Positions 27,759 through 39,601 of a stretch of DNA of 64,000 nt are shown piece by piece. The stretch covers positions 11,769,001-11,833,000 of the forward strand of contig CM075778.1 in NCBI GenBank assembly GCA_037974665.1. Reading direction: 5' to 3'. This stretch comes from Ehretia macrophylla (taxonomy: Eukaryota > Streptophyta > Magnoliopsida > Boraginales > Ehretiaceae). The position numbers and the translations under genes are program-made. The notes under the pieces are model-generated. The model had not been told where the DNA came from, ran no database searches, and was given only the letters and a program-made list of their open reading frames with translations. Positions within the stretch are counted from its first letter, which is position 1. Every line of letters starts with the position of its first letter.

Positions 27759-28430
27759 CGACGTGATAAAACCTATACTCTTTCAAAGAAAATCTTGTAT
27801 GATATTTAAATGGCTTGAATCATTTGTTGGGATGAGTCGCTAGACAAAAAAATTTGTAGTTTTGGAGTTATGTAGAAATTTGGAGATTTGGTTAATTATA
27901 TCAAATCGAAGTTGATTTAAATTGTGCAAACAAATCGAGAAAAAACAAAAGCCTATAATGTGCAAAAGTAACATGAAGATTATCATATTCTTACTTTTTT
28001 TGCTTTATTGTTTTTTATGTCATTCCCCCTTTATTGTGTAAACTACTTGTAACTCAAAGGGTTTACAAGTTAACTTGGCGTTTATATTGATTTAATTACT
28101 TTAATCCATAAAAAGATAAATACCAAAGTTATAGTCCCTTATATAATGTGATTAGAAATTGATCCATGAATGAGAACACATTAAGATTTAAGAAACAAAA
28201 ACCAAGAGTTGGAGAGGTCTCCCTTAGTATGATTCTCGTTTAGTGTGTTAGAGATCTCAAAAATAATTATTGATAAATATAATATCTTTTTATGTGATGT
28301 AAGTCATATAACATACTTAGACCTCCCGAACACCTATCACAATAACCAAGGACCATTACTATGGTTATATGTTCACTTTAAGCAAACGAATTTAAAGTGC
28401 GTGAAAAGGGAAGCGTCCCCCAATTGAGGA
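27759..28430. other. Intergenic, nothing recognised
   Basis: AT-rich sequence with no supported gene or repeat boundary. Confidence 0.5.
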
Positions 28431-28498
28431 GCACGGCATGAAAGACCAACATCTATTGGGTCATACTTCTCTGTTACAAGAGGACACCACAGGAACCC

Positions 28499-28930
28499 AT
28501 GGCACACCGGAGTTTTTTTTTTTGGTGAATGGCACACCAGAGTTGAAACAAAGTTTAGCAACATACCTTCTAGAGTTTCACAAAAAAAAAAAATATATTT
28601 TTTGTCATCATAGTTGGCACTTGTTCTCGTATTGTCTTATTTGGCTGAGGTTTTTTTTTTTTTTTTTCCTTTAACCCCTTGTTTCCACCCTTATGAGATC
28701 TTGATTTTCTAATGATTAGAAAGAATAGTCCACCACTATTTTTTTTTTTTTGGTGAATGGCAGACCAGAGTTGAAACAAAGTTTAGCAACATACCTTCTA
28801 GAGCACTTGTTCTCGTATCGTCTTATTTGCCTGAGTTTTTTTTTCCTTTAATCCCTGTTTTCACCCTCATAAAATCTTGATATTTTAACGATTAAAAAAA
28901 ATAATTCACAACTATTTTTTTTTTTGGTCA
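28499..28930. repeat. Diverged direct duplication started by a micro-insertion
   Basis: ATGGCACACCGGAGTT (28499-28514) and ATGGCACACCAGAGTT (28529-28544) flank a 14-nt insert of a T run plus GGTGA. The following stretch GTTGAAACAAAGTTTAGCAA to about 28740 is repeated at 28770-28925. The first copy has about 43 extra bases containing an A run after CCTTCTAGAG. Confidence 0.75.
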
Positions 28931-29590
28931 AACACCACTAACTCCTTAATCTCTCTTATTAGGCTGATTTGGACACCATAAAAAATATTATATTTGGGTG
29001 GAAAAAGAGGTGAAAATGGATTGAGTGTTTCCCAATACCAAAAAGAAAAAAGAAAAGAAAAAAAGGAGGCAGGGTGGCGTGTATTATGTAGGGACATTTG
29101 GTTGACATCAATGGTCTTCTCTTTTATTTCTTTAAGGCCCAAAGAGTACTATATCATCTTCAACGATGAAAAATAAAAAAGAGTACTTTATAATCAATCA
29201 TTGCCAAGACTAATGCGAGTTGCAAGGCTTAAAGTTTAAGTTATCCATTGGCCCACCCGCACCTTTAATTTGATGTTTTTTTTGGTCAAAGCACCTCTAA
29301 TTTTTGACAACTTCCTTGTGAGTTTCAAATATTCAATTCAAATCTCTATATTTTGAAGTTTGGTCAAAAATCTCATTTAGCCCCATGCTTCAAATACTAG
29401 AAAGAATATGTTGTTGGTCAGTGGCTTAATTGAGAAATTGGAACATTTCAGAACTTAATTGAAAACTTCAAAAAAGTTTAATTGTCATTAACCCATTTAT
29501 CCATAATGGTAATGTACGCCAAAATTATGTATATAAGAAAAGGAGTTGACTCAAATGGAAAAATAATCTTACATAATTTCTGAGAATGTA
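28931..29590. other. Intergenic with one micro-insertion
   Basis: GCACCTTTAATTT (29259-29271) and GCACCTCTAATTT (29291-29303) flank a 19-nt insert containing a T run and GGTCAAA. No gene is seen. Frames at about 28912-29176 are chance frames on both strands. Confidence 0.5.
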
Positions 29591-30660
29591 AAGTCTAAAA
29601 TGTGATATGTTCATATTAGGTTTGCGGAATGAAAAAATATTCATGGGAATATCATATTCTTGGCAATGTAATATTATCATGATTTGTTCTATTTTCATTC
29701 TTATGTAAGGGGTAAAAATCTTACATTCTCAAGTTGTGGAAATATTTTGAAAAAAATAAAAGACACAAATACTCACCTTAAAAAAATAAAACAAATAAAA
29801 TAAATTAATTTAAATAATAATAATAAAATGAAAATAAAAATACAAATAAAATAAGATGAAAAATAATAAATATGTATAAAAATAATAAATAAATAAATAA
29901 TTAAAAATAAAAATAATTCATTAAAATTTAATATTAAATTATTTTTTATAATTGAAATTTATTAAAAATAATTTTTTAAATGAAATTTTAAATATAAAAT
30001 AATTATTAAATAATTTTTATTTATAACTTTTAAAATAAAATTTTAAAAATAAAAAATATAATAAAATAAAAAATAAAATAAGAATAAAAATAAAATAAGA
30101 AATATAAAAATAAAAAATAAATGGAAAATTATTAAAAAATTCAAGTTAAATTAATATTTTCTAATTTAAACCTATATTTAGAATAAATTTTTGAATGATA
30201 AATTCTAATTTTTAAAATTTTAAATTAAAATTCCAAATTTAACAAAAATAAAATGTAAAAAATAAGTAAAATAATTTTTTCTTTATAATTTTCAAAATAA
30301 ATTTAAATTTTAAATTTTTGAAATTTTAAATTTCAAAATTTTAAATTTCAAAATAAATGTATTTTACTTGTATAAATAGTTTAAACATTTGTTATTCGCT
30401 TATTGGAAAAAATATGCAAAGTGTATTGTGATTTGTATATTTTTTTATGACATTCTTGTATTTTTGAGTTAGAACACTATTGGAAAATTGCTCAAGATTT
30501 TGAGGAATATTGAATCTAAACCAAATACAATAATATAACATTCCTAAAAATGTGACAAAATATTCATGAAAATACTTTTAACGTACCAAACACTTTTAAT
30601 CGCATTTTTAGGAATCACATTCCAAGGAATAAAAAATTATTATGTGAACCAAACACATAT
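29590..30660. repeat. Very AT-rich block, possible MITE/MULE body
   Basis: Bases 29750-30360 consist almost only of A and T, with AAATAAAA-type units. The flanks look loosely inverted: GGTTTGCGGAATGAAAAAAT near 29620, and GTTTGGTTCACATAAT on the minus strand near 30650. This is a common layout of AT-rich plant MITEs. No target duplication was found, so the element call is tentative. Confidence 0.4.
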
Positions 30661-31387
30661 TTGAATGTCATTTTTGTTAATTAAGTCATTGAATAGAAGA
30701 TTTTAATCTTCCAAAATATTTCGGTTTTATATCATAAATGTAAAATAAGCAAATAATTAAAATGAGCAAATTTACTGGCCATAGAGCTTGATAGACTGAG
30801 TTCGTGACTACTTCACTTGTATTGATTTCATATACTCATTAAAAAATGAAAATTATATTTGTGACAACTGAAAATAGAAGTAATACGTAGCCTTCAGAGG
30901 TTTTAGGCTAGGAAAACAAAAAGAAAAAAAGATGGGAAAGATGTTCAATTATGGATACAAGAGAGACATAATGTGAAAGAATTAGATATCTTTTGAACTA
31001 AAGGTGTTCAAAGAAAAGTTTTGTTCAAAGAAAAGGGGTTCCCTATAAGAAATTATTCTTCTAGTAAAACTACAAGTGAAGAAAAAGTGTTTTCAAATCT
31101 CACAATTCCATTACAAATTATCAACAATTTTTTAATTAAGAAGCTGAAAACCTAATATTGAGACGATCCTTGCAAGCAAGTCAAGTGATTAAACTATATT
31201 TAGGGATATAATTTTCCTACCAAATCATGTTGTGTAGAAGATCCAAACAAGTAAGCCAAGTGATGAAACTATTTCTAGGAATACAATCTTTCTACCAATC
31301 CATGTTGTGCCAAACAACGTTATGCTTCTTGTTTTTGATATGTTCCCAAGTTTGTTAAGGAAAGCAACTAGAATAATACACTGGTAA
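30661..31387. other. Intergenic, nothing recognised
   Basis: A short diverged direct repeat (AAGCAAGTCAAGTGATTAAAC at about 31171 and a related phrase at about 31247) is the only structure seen. Confidence 0.45.
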
Positions 31388-31532
31388 AAAGGTATCATTT
31401 TTTTTTTTTTTTTGATTCAGAGGAGGCTTAAAGTTGTGCAACGTAACTAGCAAGACTCAAGTTCGCTAACTCTCGCATATATAGCGAGTTACATACCACT
31501 AGATGAAAGCCCTAGTGGCAAAGGTATCATTT
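31388..31532 (-). mobile_element. SINE with 13-bp target-site duplication
   Basis: The direct repeat AAAGGTATCATTT (31388-31400 and 31520-31532) flanks about 119 bp. On the minus strand the insert runs from CTAGGGCTTTCATCTAGTGG to CTCTGAATC and then an A run of about 18. A box A-like CTAGTGGTATGTAACTCG and a box B-like GCGAACTTGAGTC are in the correct order for pol III transcription. It is short, A-tailed and flanked by a target duplication, which is the definition of a SINE. The family is not named. Confidence 0.75.
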
Positions 31533-31839
31533 CTTTCAATGGAAGAAAAAAAAACCAAGAAGTCAAAAATTAAGGTTAGCAAGGGATGGGAGATAAAAGG
31601 CGTGTGTACTTTTTTTTTCATTCACCTCCTTCATTTTAGAATAACATTATCAATTTTTTCTCTCCCGTCATGACATTAAACAACTTAAAGGTTTACATAT
31701 TTCATCTCTATTTTTGTGCTTCAGTCTGTCATATTTAAATTAAATAACATTAAAGCTAAATTCTAGCTTACTACGAAGTTTAAAAAATACTAGTATCAAT
31801 AAATGTTTTTGTTTGAATTGATAATTGATTAGGATGTTT

Positions 31840-31888
31840 CTTGAGGTTTTTTCGACAAAAAAAAAAAAAAAAAAAACTTGAGGCTTTT
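31840..31888. repeat. Micro-insertion with 12-bp flanking duplication
   Basis: CTTGAGGTTTTT (31840-31851) and CTTGAGGCTTTT (31877-31888) flank a 25-nt insert reading TCGAC plus an A run. Confidence 0.65.
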
Positions 31889-32164
31889 TATTATTGATTT
31901 TTGGCCATTTTGTAACTTTTTGTAAATAACAACTTCTTTGGCTATTCTTCAGAACGGTTGTGGACCTTACCTTTATTTTCAACGTCCAAGACTCATGCAT
32001 TGATAGAGTTCACACTTTTATAAGATGGATGTTAAAAAAATCCATCGTATTTTTAAGAATTTTCACGTTTGTATAAAATTCTTTTTAGTTAATTTAACCA
32101 CAAAAAAAAAAGAAGAGACATGACGTGGCAATATGATGAATTTTATCCTTACCAAGTGAAAATA

Positions 32165-32565
32165 GGGATAAATTTCACATTTAATCCCTATTATTTACAT
32201 ATTTTTTCAATCTCATCTCTAATATTTTAAAAGATTCATAAAGGTTCCAAATGTTTGCAAAAATGATTCAAAATGGTCCTTATTGTTCAATACTAGCCAA
32301 GTTGGTCCTTATTATTTAAAAAAAAATTAATTTAATCCCTATTATTTTTTAAAAAATATTTAAGTTAGTCCTTATATGTGACCCATGTTTAATGACTAAT
32401 TTAAAGTTTTTGAAAAATAATAAGAATTAAATTGGCTAGTTTTGAATAATAGAGACTATTTTAAATTATTTTTATAAATATTAGAAACTAGTATAATTTT
32501 TTAAAAAAATTAAAGACCAATTTAAAAAAATATATAAACAATAGTACTATTTGCACAATTTACCC
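32165..32565. mobile_element. Imperfect inverted-repeat MITE
   Basis: The left end AGGGATAAATTTCACATTTA and the right end, read in reverse as AGGGTAAATTGTGCAAAT, are related, and the whole 400 bp is loosely palindromic. Repeated phrases meaning 'GGTCCTTATTATTT' and their complements occur across it. A similar left-half phrase occurs near 38165. The target duplication was not resolved. Confidence 0.5.
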
Positions 32566-33560
32566 TGGAGATAGCAACAACATTGTCTTATTATCGGGAG
32601 CCGACAGTTTCGCCAAGCGTTTCGAGGGACAATTATTGGATGAGAAAAATGTGAAGAAAGAGGTGGTTGTTTACTGGTCGAATCATTAAGTGGTGACCCA
32701 CATTGTTTAACGTTATTCGCTTGCTTAAGCTGGATTGACAACAAATTCACTCCACAACCCAAAGTACGCCCTTTAGCCCAAACAAATCAACTGTGATTTT
32801 CTAAATGTAAAGAACTTTTGGTTCAGCTGACAGTTTTTGTAAGAGGTTACGAACTCAAATTTCGTTAGTTATATTTATATATATATATATATAGTTTTAA
32901 ATTTCTTTTTGAATTAAAAAATTATATAAAACAATATTTTTATCAAATTTTCTATTTGCTCTCGAGTTTGGATTAATAAATCTAATGTGATTTTTTTGGA
33001 TCAATCTAATGTGATTCGATACAACAAATAAGAGTATTAAGGAAGTATAATTGTCTAAGCCTCAATTTTTTGACGAATCCATCGTGAAAGAATAAAAAAA
33101 AAATAAAGTATGAGAAATATTTGTTGATTATTAATGATTACTTGGATGGTTGAGCAAGTAGTTACTCATTAATGAAATCGTCAAATAAGATATGTAGTAA
33201 AATGTGGCTAGATATAGTGCACCTTGTTCATCGTAGATAGACAAAGGCTACACTAGATTTCATAGCACCCTAAACAAGTTAGAATTATGTAAAAATTATA
33301 TTAGATGAAAGTTGCATCTACTAAATGGAAGGAAATCTTTCATATCGTTTGAGATCCACCCTATAATATGGGATAAAAATGCTATAATAATATTAATGAT
33401 TTCATTTTTATTCAATAACAATATTAAGTTCCCCTAGTTGTAACAATAATGTTATTGATAGGAAAGAAAATAGAGTTAAAATATTTGGGTATGTGAAATG
33501 TGCAGAAAGTGACAAGTCTTAGTCGGCGTGGAAGGTAACGCTCATGGATCGTGGGAATCA
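32566..33560. other. Intergenic, nothing recognised except a micro-insertion and (TA)n
   Basis: (TA)n lies at about 32872-32894. AATCTAATGTGATT at 32979-32992 and again at 33003-33016 is split by TTTTTGGATC. No gene is seen. Confidence 0.5.
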
Positions 33561-34090
33561 TAGTTGTTAATTTAGATGGGCCAGAAGAATGAAGCCCAAG
33601 ACAATTAGTAAGGCCCAAAGACTACAAGGGAGGGCTAAACTAAATAATGGCACTTAAATACTATTGGGACTCACCCCAACAAAATAACAAAGTCAAATGG
33701 CTTGACACATGATTGACCAATTTATAGGCAATAACAATAAACTCAACAAGCATGCTCCTAAGAGCTCGCAAATCATGGAGAACAACCCCCATGTCCATCG
33801 TGGGTCAATCCCACTCCCCCCTCAACGGCACTATGAGCCCAACTCCACCTATAAATAGGTCTCAACAATAAGTAAAGGGGGTAACGAATTCTCACTTGAG
33901 CAATTGATATTATTTCGTTGTTTATCCAAGCTCTACCGAGCTCTGTTTTTCCTCTTACTGATTTAAGCATTGGAGTGGGAATCTAAACACTATCCTAAGT
34001 GCTTTGTTTTGTAGATAATCTAACGAAGATTCATCAACTGTTAGGCACGGAAATGAAGTTTAAGTCCAATTTTTAAGGTCTCGCTCAATT
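33560..34090 (+). mobile_element. Solo-LTR-like remnant
   Basis: The stretch contains TTGTTAATTTAGATGGGCC, then a promoter-like CTATAAATAGG (about 33851), then CTGATTTAAGCATTGGAGTG (about 33958). That order is typical of the U3-R-U5 of large plant gypsy (Tat/Athila-like) LTRs. No internal region, PBS or second copy is present, and the exact TG/CA edges were not fixed. The call is inference from layout. Confidence 0.4.
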
Positions 34091-34470
34091 TCGACCTTAA
34101 CAAATTTTCTTAAGGTGGCTAGATCCAAAAGAAGTTCACCAGGGTCAACAAGAGTTTGGATATTTGAATATAGCATTTATTCTTAACTTTTTTTAGGATA
34201 CGACAATTTTTACTTTGTTTTAGATTTCCACAGCTTTAAATTTTCAAAACTGATTGCTGATCATGAATAGCCTATCAGAATTTACTAGGATTCGCAATAA
34301 CAATGGTTCCCCTACATATATTGGGCTTATTTATTCCATTCATTGGATCTCAAGAACTTTTTTTTTAACCCAGACGCAAGGTTTAAGGTTCTTCATTATT
34401 TGCATATGATTTTTTTTTTCTCCTTACGTGCTCATCTAGAATTATTTTTTTTTTCTTTTTTCTCCTTACG

Positions 34471-34650
34471 TGGTCTTGTAGGGATTAAGTGGTGTTTTAG
34501 ATAAAAAATATCAAAGTATCTTGGTAGTATTTAAAGCATTTTGTGGACCAAATTTCTAGTGGCTTACTCCACAAAATGTTTTAAATACTACCAAGATACT
34601 TTGACTTTTTTTTTTTCTTTCTAAAACACCACTTAATTCGTACAAGATCA
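34471..34650. repeat. Long hairpin (about 80-bp arms, 20-nt loop)
   Basis: The left arm 34471-34547 and the right arm 34568-34650 are reverse complements at roughly 90%, for example AAAGTATCTTGGTAGTATTT on + and its complement in the right arm. The loop is CCAAATTTCTAGTGGCTTAC. It could be a MITE or, if transcribed, a small-RNA precursor. It sits between the LTR-like remnant and the NHL gene. Confidence 0.85.
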
Positions 34651-35341
34651 CTAGTTTTAATCTTCAAAGTTATTTAATCTCACTAATAAAATATTCTCAA
34701 TTCGCCCTTAAGCGTAACGGAATCAATTAATGGGAATGAAACTGATCTTGACAAGTGACAGAACTATAGCTGAAACTATCACAAAAACTACAGACTCACA
34801 AAATTTTCAAATGTTATTGTGTTGTCCATTGGGCCTTTACTTGAGAGTGAAATGGATAAAAGCAGCCCAATTCGATGAACAAGAAAACTACAAAGTATTG
34901 TTCCTTGCTTAGCCAGAAAATGTTGCTTTACCAAGGAACAGGAGGGAACTTTGAGTTACTTCTCATTTTTCTGAGATTGATCAATGTTGTCATCCATCTT
35001 GTTATCTCAAGAAAACAATATGGGTTAGCCTCTACTTTAACAACTAATCACCTCATAAGGCATAACTTCTACTTCAACTATTGTAACGATTTAGGTCTAG
35101 TTACTAGCTTGTCAACACGTTGAATCTATAATAAGCTGGCCAAAACATTTAATTATGCCCGTGATGACAATAGTAAATAACCTAAGTCGTTATATCTTTG
35201 CCTGTAGCAGATGATGATATTTTCCTGGTTGCATCAGTTCTTACATGTATATAGCCATGGAGCATCTCTTCGAAATCGTTTTAGAGGTGAAAGGAATAGA
35301 TATCTGCAAAGTTTTCAATGCAAGTGATCAGAACAAAGAAT
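34651..35341. other. Downstream of the NHL gene; nothing recognised
   Basis: This probably includes the 3' UTR of the minus-strand NHL gene. The small + frames (34730-35123) show no family signature and are left out. Confidence 0.45.
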
Positions 35342-36434
35342 TTAGTAACTCTTTTGAAGAATTTTTCGTAGCATTGCAAAAGATACTCGTGCATTGCCTA
35401 ACTGTAGTGAGAAAAAAGAAAAAGAAAAAGAAAAAATTGTAGTAGACAATACCATATGATCCTTGGACGTTACAATGCTGTTCATTTCATTAGCGAAGGT
35501 AAGATGATTGTGGTCAAAGTTGATATCACAGTCCATGGCAATCTGTAACAAATTAAGCAACATGCCGTAAATCACAATTTTTAGAATTATCAGTATAATA
35601 TCTTTAAGTTAATTTATGAGTGCAACTATGCAATGGTAAATCAAAGGGAAAGGTTGGAAGACATAAAACCCGAGGATTTAGTCCTAATGGTTGAGGGCTT
35701 GGGGTGGGCCTGAGACTTGCTAACATTTCACATTCGAATTCTTCGGGTTTGGCCTCGTACCTAACTAATTAATTTGGACCATGTGTCTTTTTAGTAAAAT
35801 CCTGGTGTCAGTCTGACAAACTTCTAAGAATGTTTCTTGTCATGAAAAGCAAATGGTTGGGAGAGATACAAACCTTAACCTTTGGCAAGGTGGCATGGAA
35901 AATCTTCAATTGAGCTCGAATGTCGCCTACTAATCTCATCTGAAAAATCCCATTTCTTGAATCATCATGCAGAGATTTTCCAGATATGATTTTACTAATA
36001 TTAACACATTCAACTACGACTTCAGCTTGCATTATCACATTTTCACTATGTGCAGGTTGATAGAATCGTCCAACACGAACAATTCCTACCACAAGTCCTT
36101 CCTGGAGCACATAGAGACGTGAAGAACCATAACTTATGCCAACTTTGTTAGGATTTGAACCATCTAGCGTTAAAGAAACAACTGAAGAAACAAACAGGTC
36201 TGAGCCTGAATTCACATCAAGTTTATAAGATTCTACTCTCACTGTTTGGACAGAAAAAATAGGAGTTTGGGGCTTCAAGACAAACAAAATGACAACAACA
36301 GCTAACCCCACCACCAAGACTATAATCAAAAAGTGCATGAAAAGAAAGAAACAACATTTCCTGCAGAAATATGAAGGACAAAGCTCTTGGTGACACAAAT
36401 AATTTGAATGTACATGTGGTGTTGAACTTTCCAT
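35342..36434 (-). CDS. LEA_2 / NDR1-HIN1-like (NHL) protein, 2 exons, C-terminus uncertain
   Basis: Exon 1 is 36434-35874 (187 codons) and exon 2 is 35542 to the stop at 35342-35344. The junction is GT-AG in phase 0 and gives 253 aa. After a Cys-rich cytosolic start (HQELCPSYFCRKCC) comes one membrane segment at about residues 29-53 (FLIIVLVVGLAVVVILFVL), then KPQTPIFSVQTVRVESYKLD, the start of the LEA_2 domain. The domain continues through SLTLDGSNPNKVGISYGSS and GRFYQPAHSENV. NHL proteins are plasma-membrane anchored with the LEA_2 domain outside, and several act in defence or stress signalling. Exon 2 begins IAMDCDINFDHN, which fits the family end. After KDHMVLSTT, however, the frame runs into a (TTTTTC)n tract that encodes FSFSFSFF and an unrelated tail. 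The true C-terminus may be spliced or damaged. A CACTA element lies about 220 bp upstream. Confidence 0.75.
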
Positions 36435-36654
36435 GAAAGCTCTTTCATTTTGGAGTCTAGCAAGATTGCTTTACTGTTGAAGGATGTTTTAATCGATTAA
36501 ATTAAGTGGTCCTTGGCTAGGAAGGAGGAATCTGATGTTAACTTTCTTTCCTATTCCTTTCTTGATTAAGTTCCGTGTACTTGTAGACTTCCAAAGAACA
36601 ACTTTGTGGAAAAGAATAACTTCCGTAATTTCATCTTGCTTTGTACTTCTGCAT

Positions 36655-37183
36655 CACTATAAAAAAAATTACATTCTGCGACGGCCCGATGATGAAAGTC
36701 GCTGTCGCTCATTTGGTGACAAATTGGTAACGGTTTAGAGACGACCTACATAGGCCGTCACCAACTCATCACCAATTGGCGACAATATGGTGACAACATC
36801 ATATGTCGTCTCTAAAAGTGTTCAGATGGTAACAACTTGGTGATGGAAAATAAAATGTTATCGCCATGCCGTCGCCAATTGGTGATAGCCTGAAAACGAA
36901 TCACAAAACTCGTTGCCAGTTCGTCACCATGTCGTCGCCAAAAAGTCATAAGTTTCCATTTAGTCTTCATTGTTATCAATCTGATGTAAATACTCTCCCA
37001 TTTAGTCATAAGCCAAAGGTGATGAATAGGCGACGAGGCAACAAATTGGCAACGATACTTTTGGCGACGACCAATTTTCATCTCTACGTTATCACCAGCC
37101 ATCGCCAATACCCTTTTGGCAACGGCATGGAGACGAATTTTGGCCGTCGCCAAAAACAGTTTTTTTTTTTTTTTTTTGTAGTG
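36655..37183. mobile_element. Small non-autonomous CACTA (En/Spm) element
   Basis: It begins CACTATAAAAAAAATTACAT and ends with a T run then GTAGTG, so the termini are CACTA and TAGTG. Subterminal motifs of the GCGACGGC/GTCGCCAA type occur repeatedly in both orientations, as in transposase-binding subterminal repeats. The flanking 3-mers (CAT and ATA) do not match, so a target duplication is not confirmed. The antisense and sense frames of about 110 codons inside are repeat by-products. Confidence 0.75.
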
Positions 37184-38340
37184 ATATTCTCTAAATAGAT
37201 ATGTGACAAGTTCATTTGGTTTTCTTAGAGGGCCAGATTTAAGATTTTTTTTTTCTATTTTTCATTGGACACTATAACATATAATTATTCAATTTTACAA
37301 ATATAATTTTTTATTCAGTAAAAGTTAATGAAATTTTTGACTTACAAATACGTGGATATTTTTAAAAAATTTCAGGGATGAAACCCAATTAGACATGAGT
37401 TGCATCCGCAATTACCTCTAGACAAGTGTATGATTTAAGTCCGGTCTCGATAAATCAGCTTGAACTAGCTCATACAATCTAATTGCAGGTTCATTATTTG
37501 AAACATGATCTGATACATTTTCGGGGAAGAAAAGGGTCATGCAATTGTTTATTTAAGAGTGGATTCATATTTCTTTTACTTGAAGAAATATTTTTTTGGA
37601 ATTTACAAATCTTTGATTAGTTATAAAATACTTGTTTACAAAAGACTACTGTAGCTGACATTTTTACCTTTTCCCTTTTAATCTAAAGAGAAACATTTCA
37701 TTACTAGTCCTGAAACTGAAATATAGATCACGACCCCAATCAACCATGGCCGCCACAGCCCATGTTTGCTTAACCTGTCTACGCCATTGATACCTATAGC
37801 TTGGAAGAGAACGATTAGATAGCTAAATAGATGTGAGCCTTACCCAGAGTCGATTCTTATCCTGTTTCACCCGCAGATACAAAGGCTACAAGTTAGAAAG
37901 TAAGGATACTCTTATAAATAGGATTTAACGATTGTGTATTATCTATATTAACTTATTATAATTGTATTGGTAATTCATAATTGTTAAATTTACTCATAAA
38001 ATTAGAACGTTATAAACAAATTCATTCTTAAATTGATAGATTCCATACTTGGAAATCCTAACAAAAACTGTCCTTACTACTGTATGAATTGTCATTGGTT
38101 GGGACATATGTATATAATGTCCTACATTAGTGAAGGACATGTTATGAGTGTAATTTATAAATGGGTTAATTGTATCATTGGTCCTAATTGTTGATTCTAA
38201 TTTTTAATTTAGTCCCAATTGTTTCAAATAGTTCATATTAGTCCTCAATGTTTATAAAAAATGGTAAAACTAGTTCTTGCAATTAAATCTTAACAGAAGA
38301 ATTACTAAACGACTGGACTTCCCTTGAAAAAATATTTAAA
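37184..38340. other. Intergenic, nothing recognised
   Basis: AT-rich sequence. A MITE-like left-half phrase (TTAATTGTATCATTGGTCC) starts near 38167, but no matching right half was seen. Confidence 0.45.
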
Positions 38341-38646
38341 TTACTACTTTACCCCCACCCCACCATTTTTTTTTTTTTGAATTCCCCACTGCCCCACATT
38401 TCTTACCCCCGTCTCCTTATCCCACTCCCACATCCACTCCCACCTCTAAACCTAAACCTGTAACCCCCATCAGCCCCAAACCCTTGTACCCTTTCCCTCA
38501 CGCCACCGTCAACCCGTAGCCCCAAAACCCTTCCACTCTTCCACCCTGCAGCCTCAATACCCCCTACCCTTAACAGCCCTAAACCTCCACCCCACGACTA
38601 TGTGCGCTATGTGTGTGCATGTCAAAGTTGTGTGTGCCTGTGTTTG

Positions 38647-38678
<32 letters not shown>

Positions 38679-38867
38679 TGTGTGTGGGTTGTGTGAAATG
38701 TGTGCCATTATGTGTGCATGTGTGTGGGAATGGTGGTGGTTGTGTGTGTCTTTTGTGCACTGTGAGTGAGTGTGCTTTGTGCGCTGCTTGTGTATTGTGT
38801 GCATTCACATGTGTGCTGTATGCATGTATGGGTAGTGGTGGTGGTGATGGTATGAGGTATTAACGAA
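38340..38867. repeat. C-rich tract, (TA)n and GT-rich microsatellites
   Basis: 38350-38590 is strongly C-rich (CCCCAC, CCCCCGTC, AAACCTAAACC). (TA)n fills about 38647-38674. 38680-38850 is TGTG-rich. The overlapping Cys/Val-rich and His/Thr-rich frames on the two strands are low-complexity artefacts. Confidence 0.85.
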
Positions 38868-39601
38868 TAGGGATGGCAACAATTCGATTAATCGTGAAAA
38901 ATAGAAAAATCGAAACCAAAATCATTTAGTATAATCGAAACCCAAAACCGAAATTAATACCTAATGGTTTTAAAAATCATTATCCAAAATCGAAATCGAT
39001 AAGAATGAAAAAATATGTGGATAATCGAAAACAATCAATAACTGAAAAAAATTAATTTAAATAGAAAATCAGTCCAAAAGTATGTAAAAAATACTAATTT
39101 AAATGTGAAAAAAATCTAAAAATAAAATAAATCAAAATTCATACAACATAAGACAATAAAATTAAAAATATACTACATCATTGTAAATATTCAAATCTAA
39201 TAAAACTAAAAATAAGAAAATATTTGTCCATTCACACAATAAGAAAACAAAGTTTATAATTAAAGCATCCACCAAATTACAGAAAATTTGTCTTCATATC
39301 TTTTCATTCTTCTATCCAACTATGAGAAATCATCTGAAAAAGATAAGAACAATGTATGTCTAAATCATTTTGTACAAAATCAAAGTTGTTGTATTCTAAT
39401 TAAAATATTAATATTATAAAAATTAAAATATGGTAAAATGTTATAGATACCTCAATTTACATCCTCTTCGACACAAATTTTAATGAAATCTGGTGGTATG
39501 AAGACACCTACAGAAATTGCATACAAATGTAAACTAAATATCTTTATATATAAAAATAAGTGAATTTTCAATATAAAATATACTTTTCCTTGAATATCAT
39601 C
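38868..39601 (-). mobile_element. hAT element 3' end with TAGGGATGGCAAC terminus
   Basis: TAGGGATGGCAAC at 38868 is a common terminal inverted repeat sequence of plant hAT transposons. It precedes an AT-rich segment that leads directly to the minus-strand hAT transposase C-terminus at 39602. This makes it the probable 3' boundary of that element. The partner terminus is not in the window. Confidence 0.6.

Noticed and set aside
36812..37198. Two opposite-strand frames of about 110 codons
   Set aside because: They lie entirely within the small CACTA element and are built from its GTCGCC subterminal repeats.
38554..38863. His/Thr-rich and Cys/Val-rich frames on opposite strands
   Set aside because: They are translations of TA and TG microsatellites.
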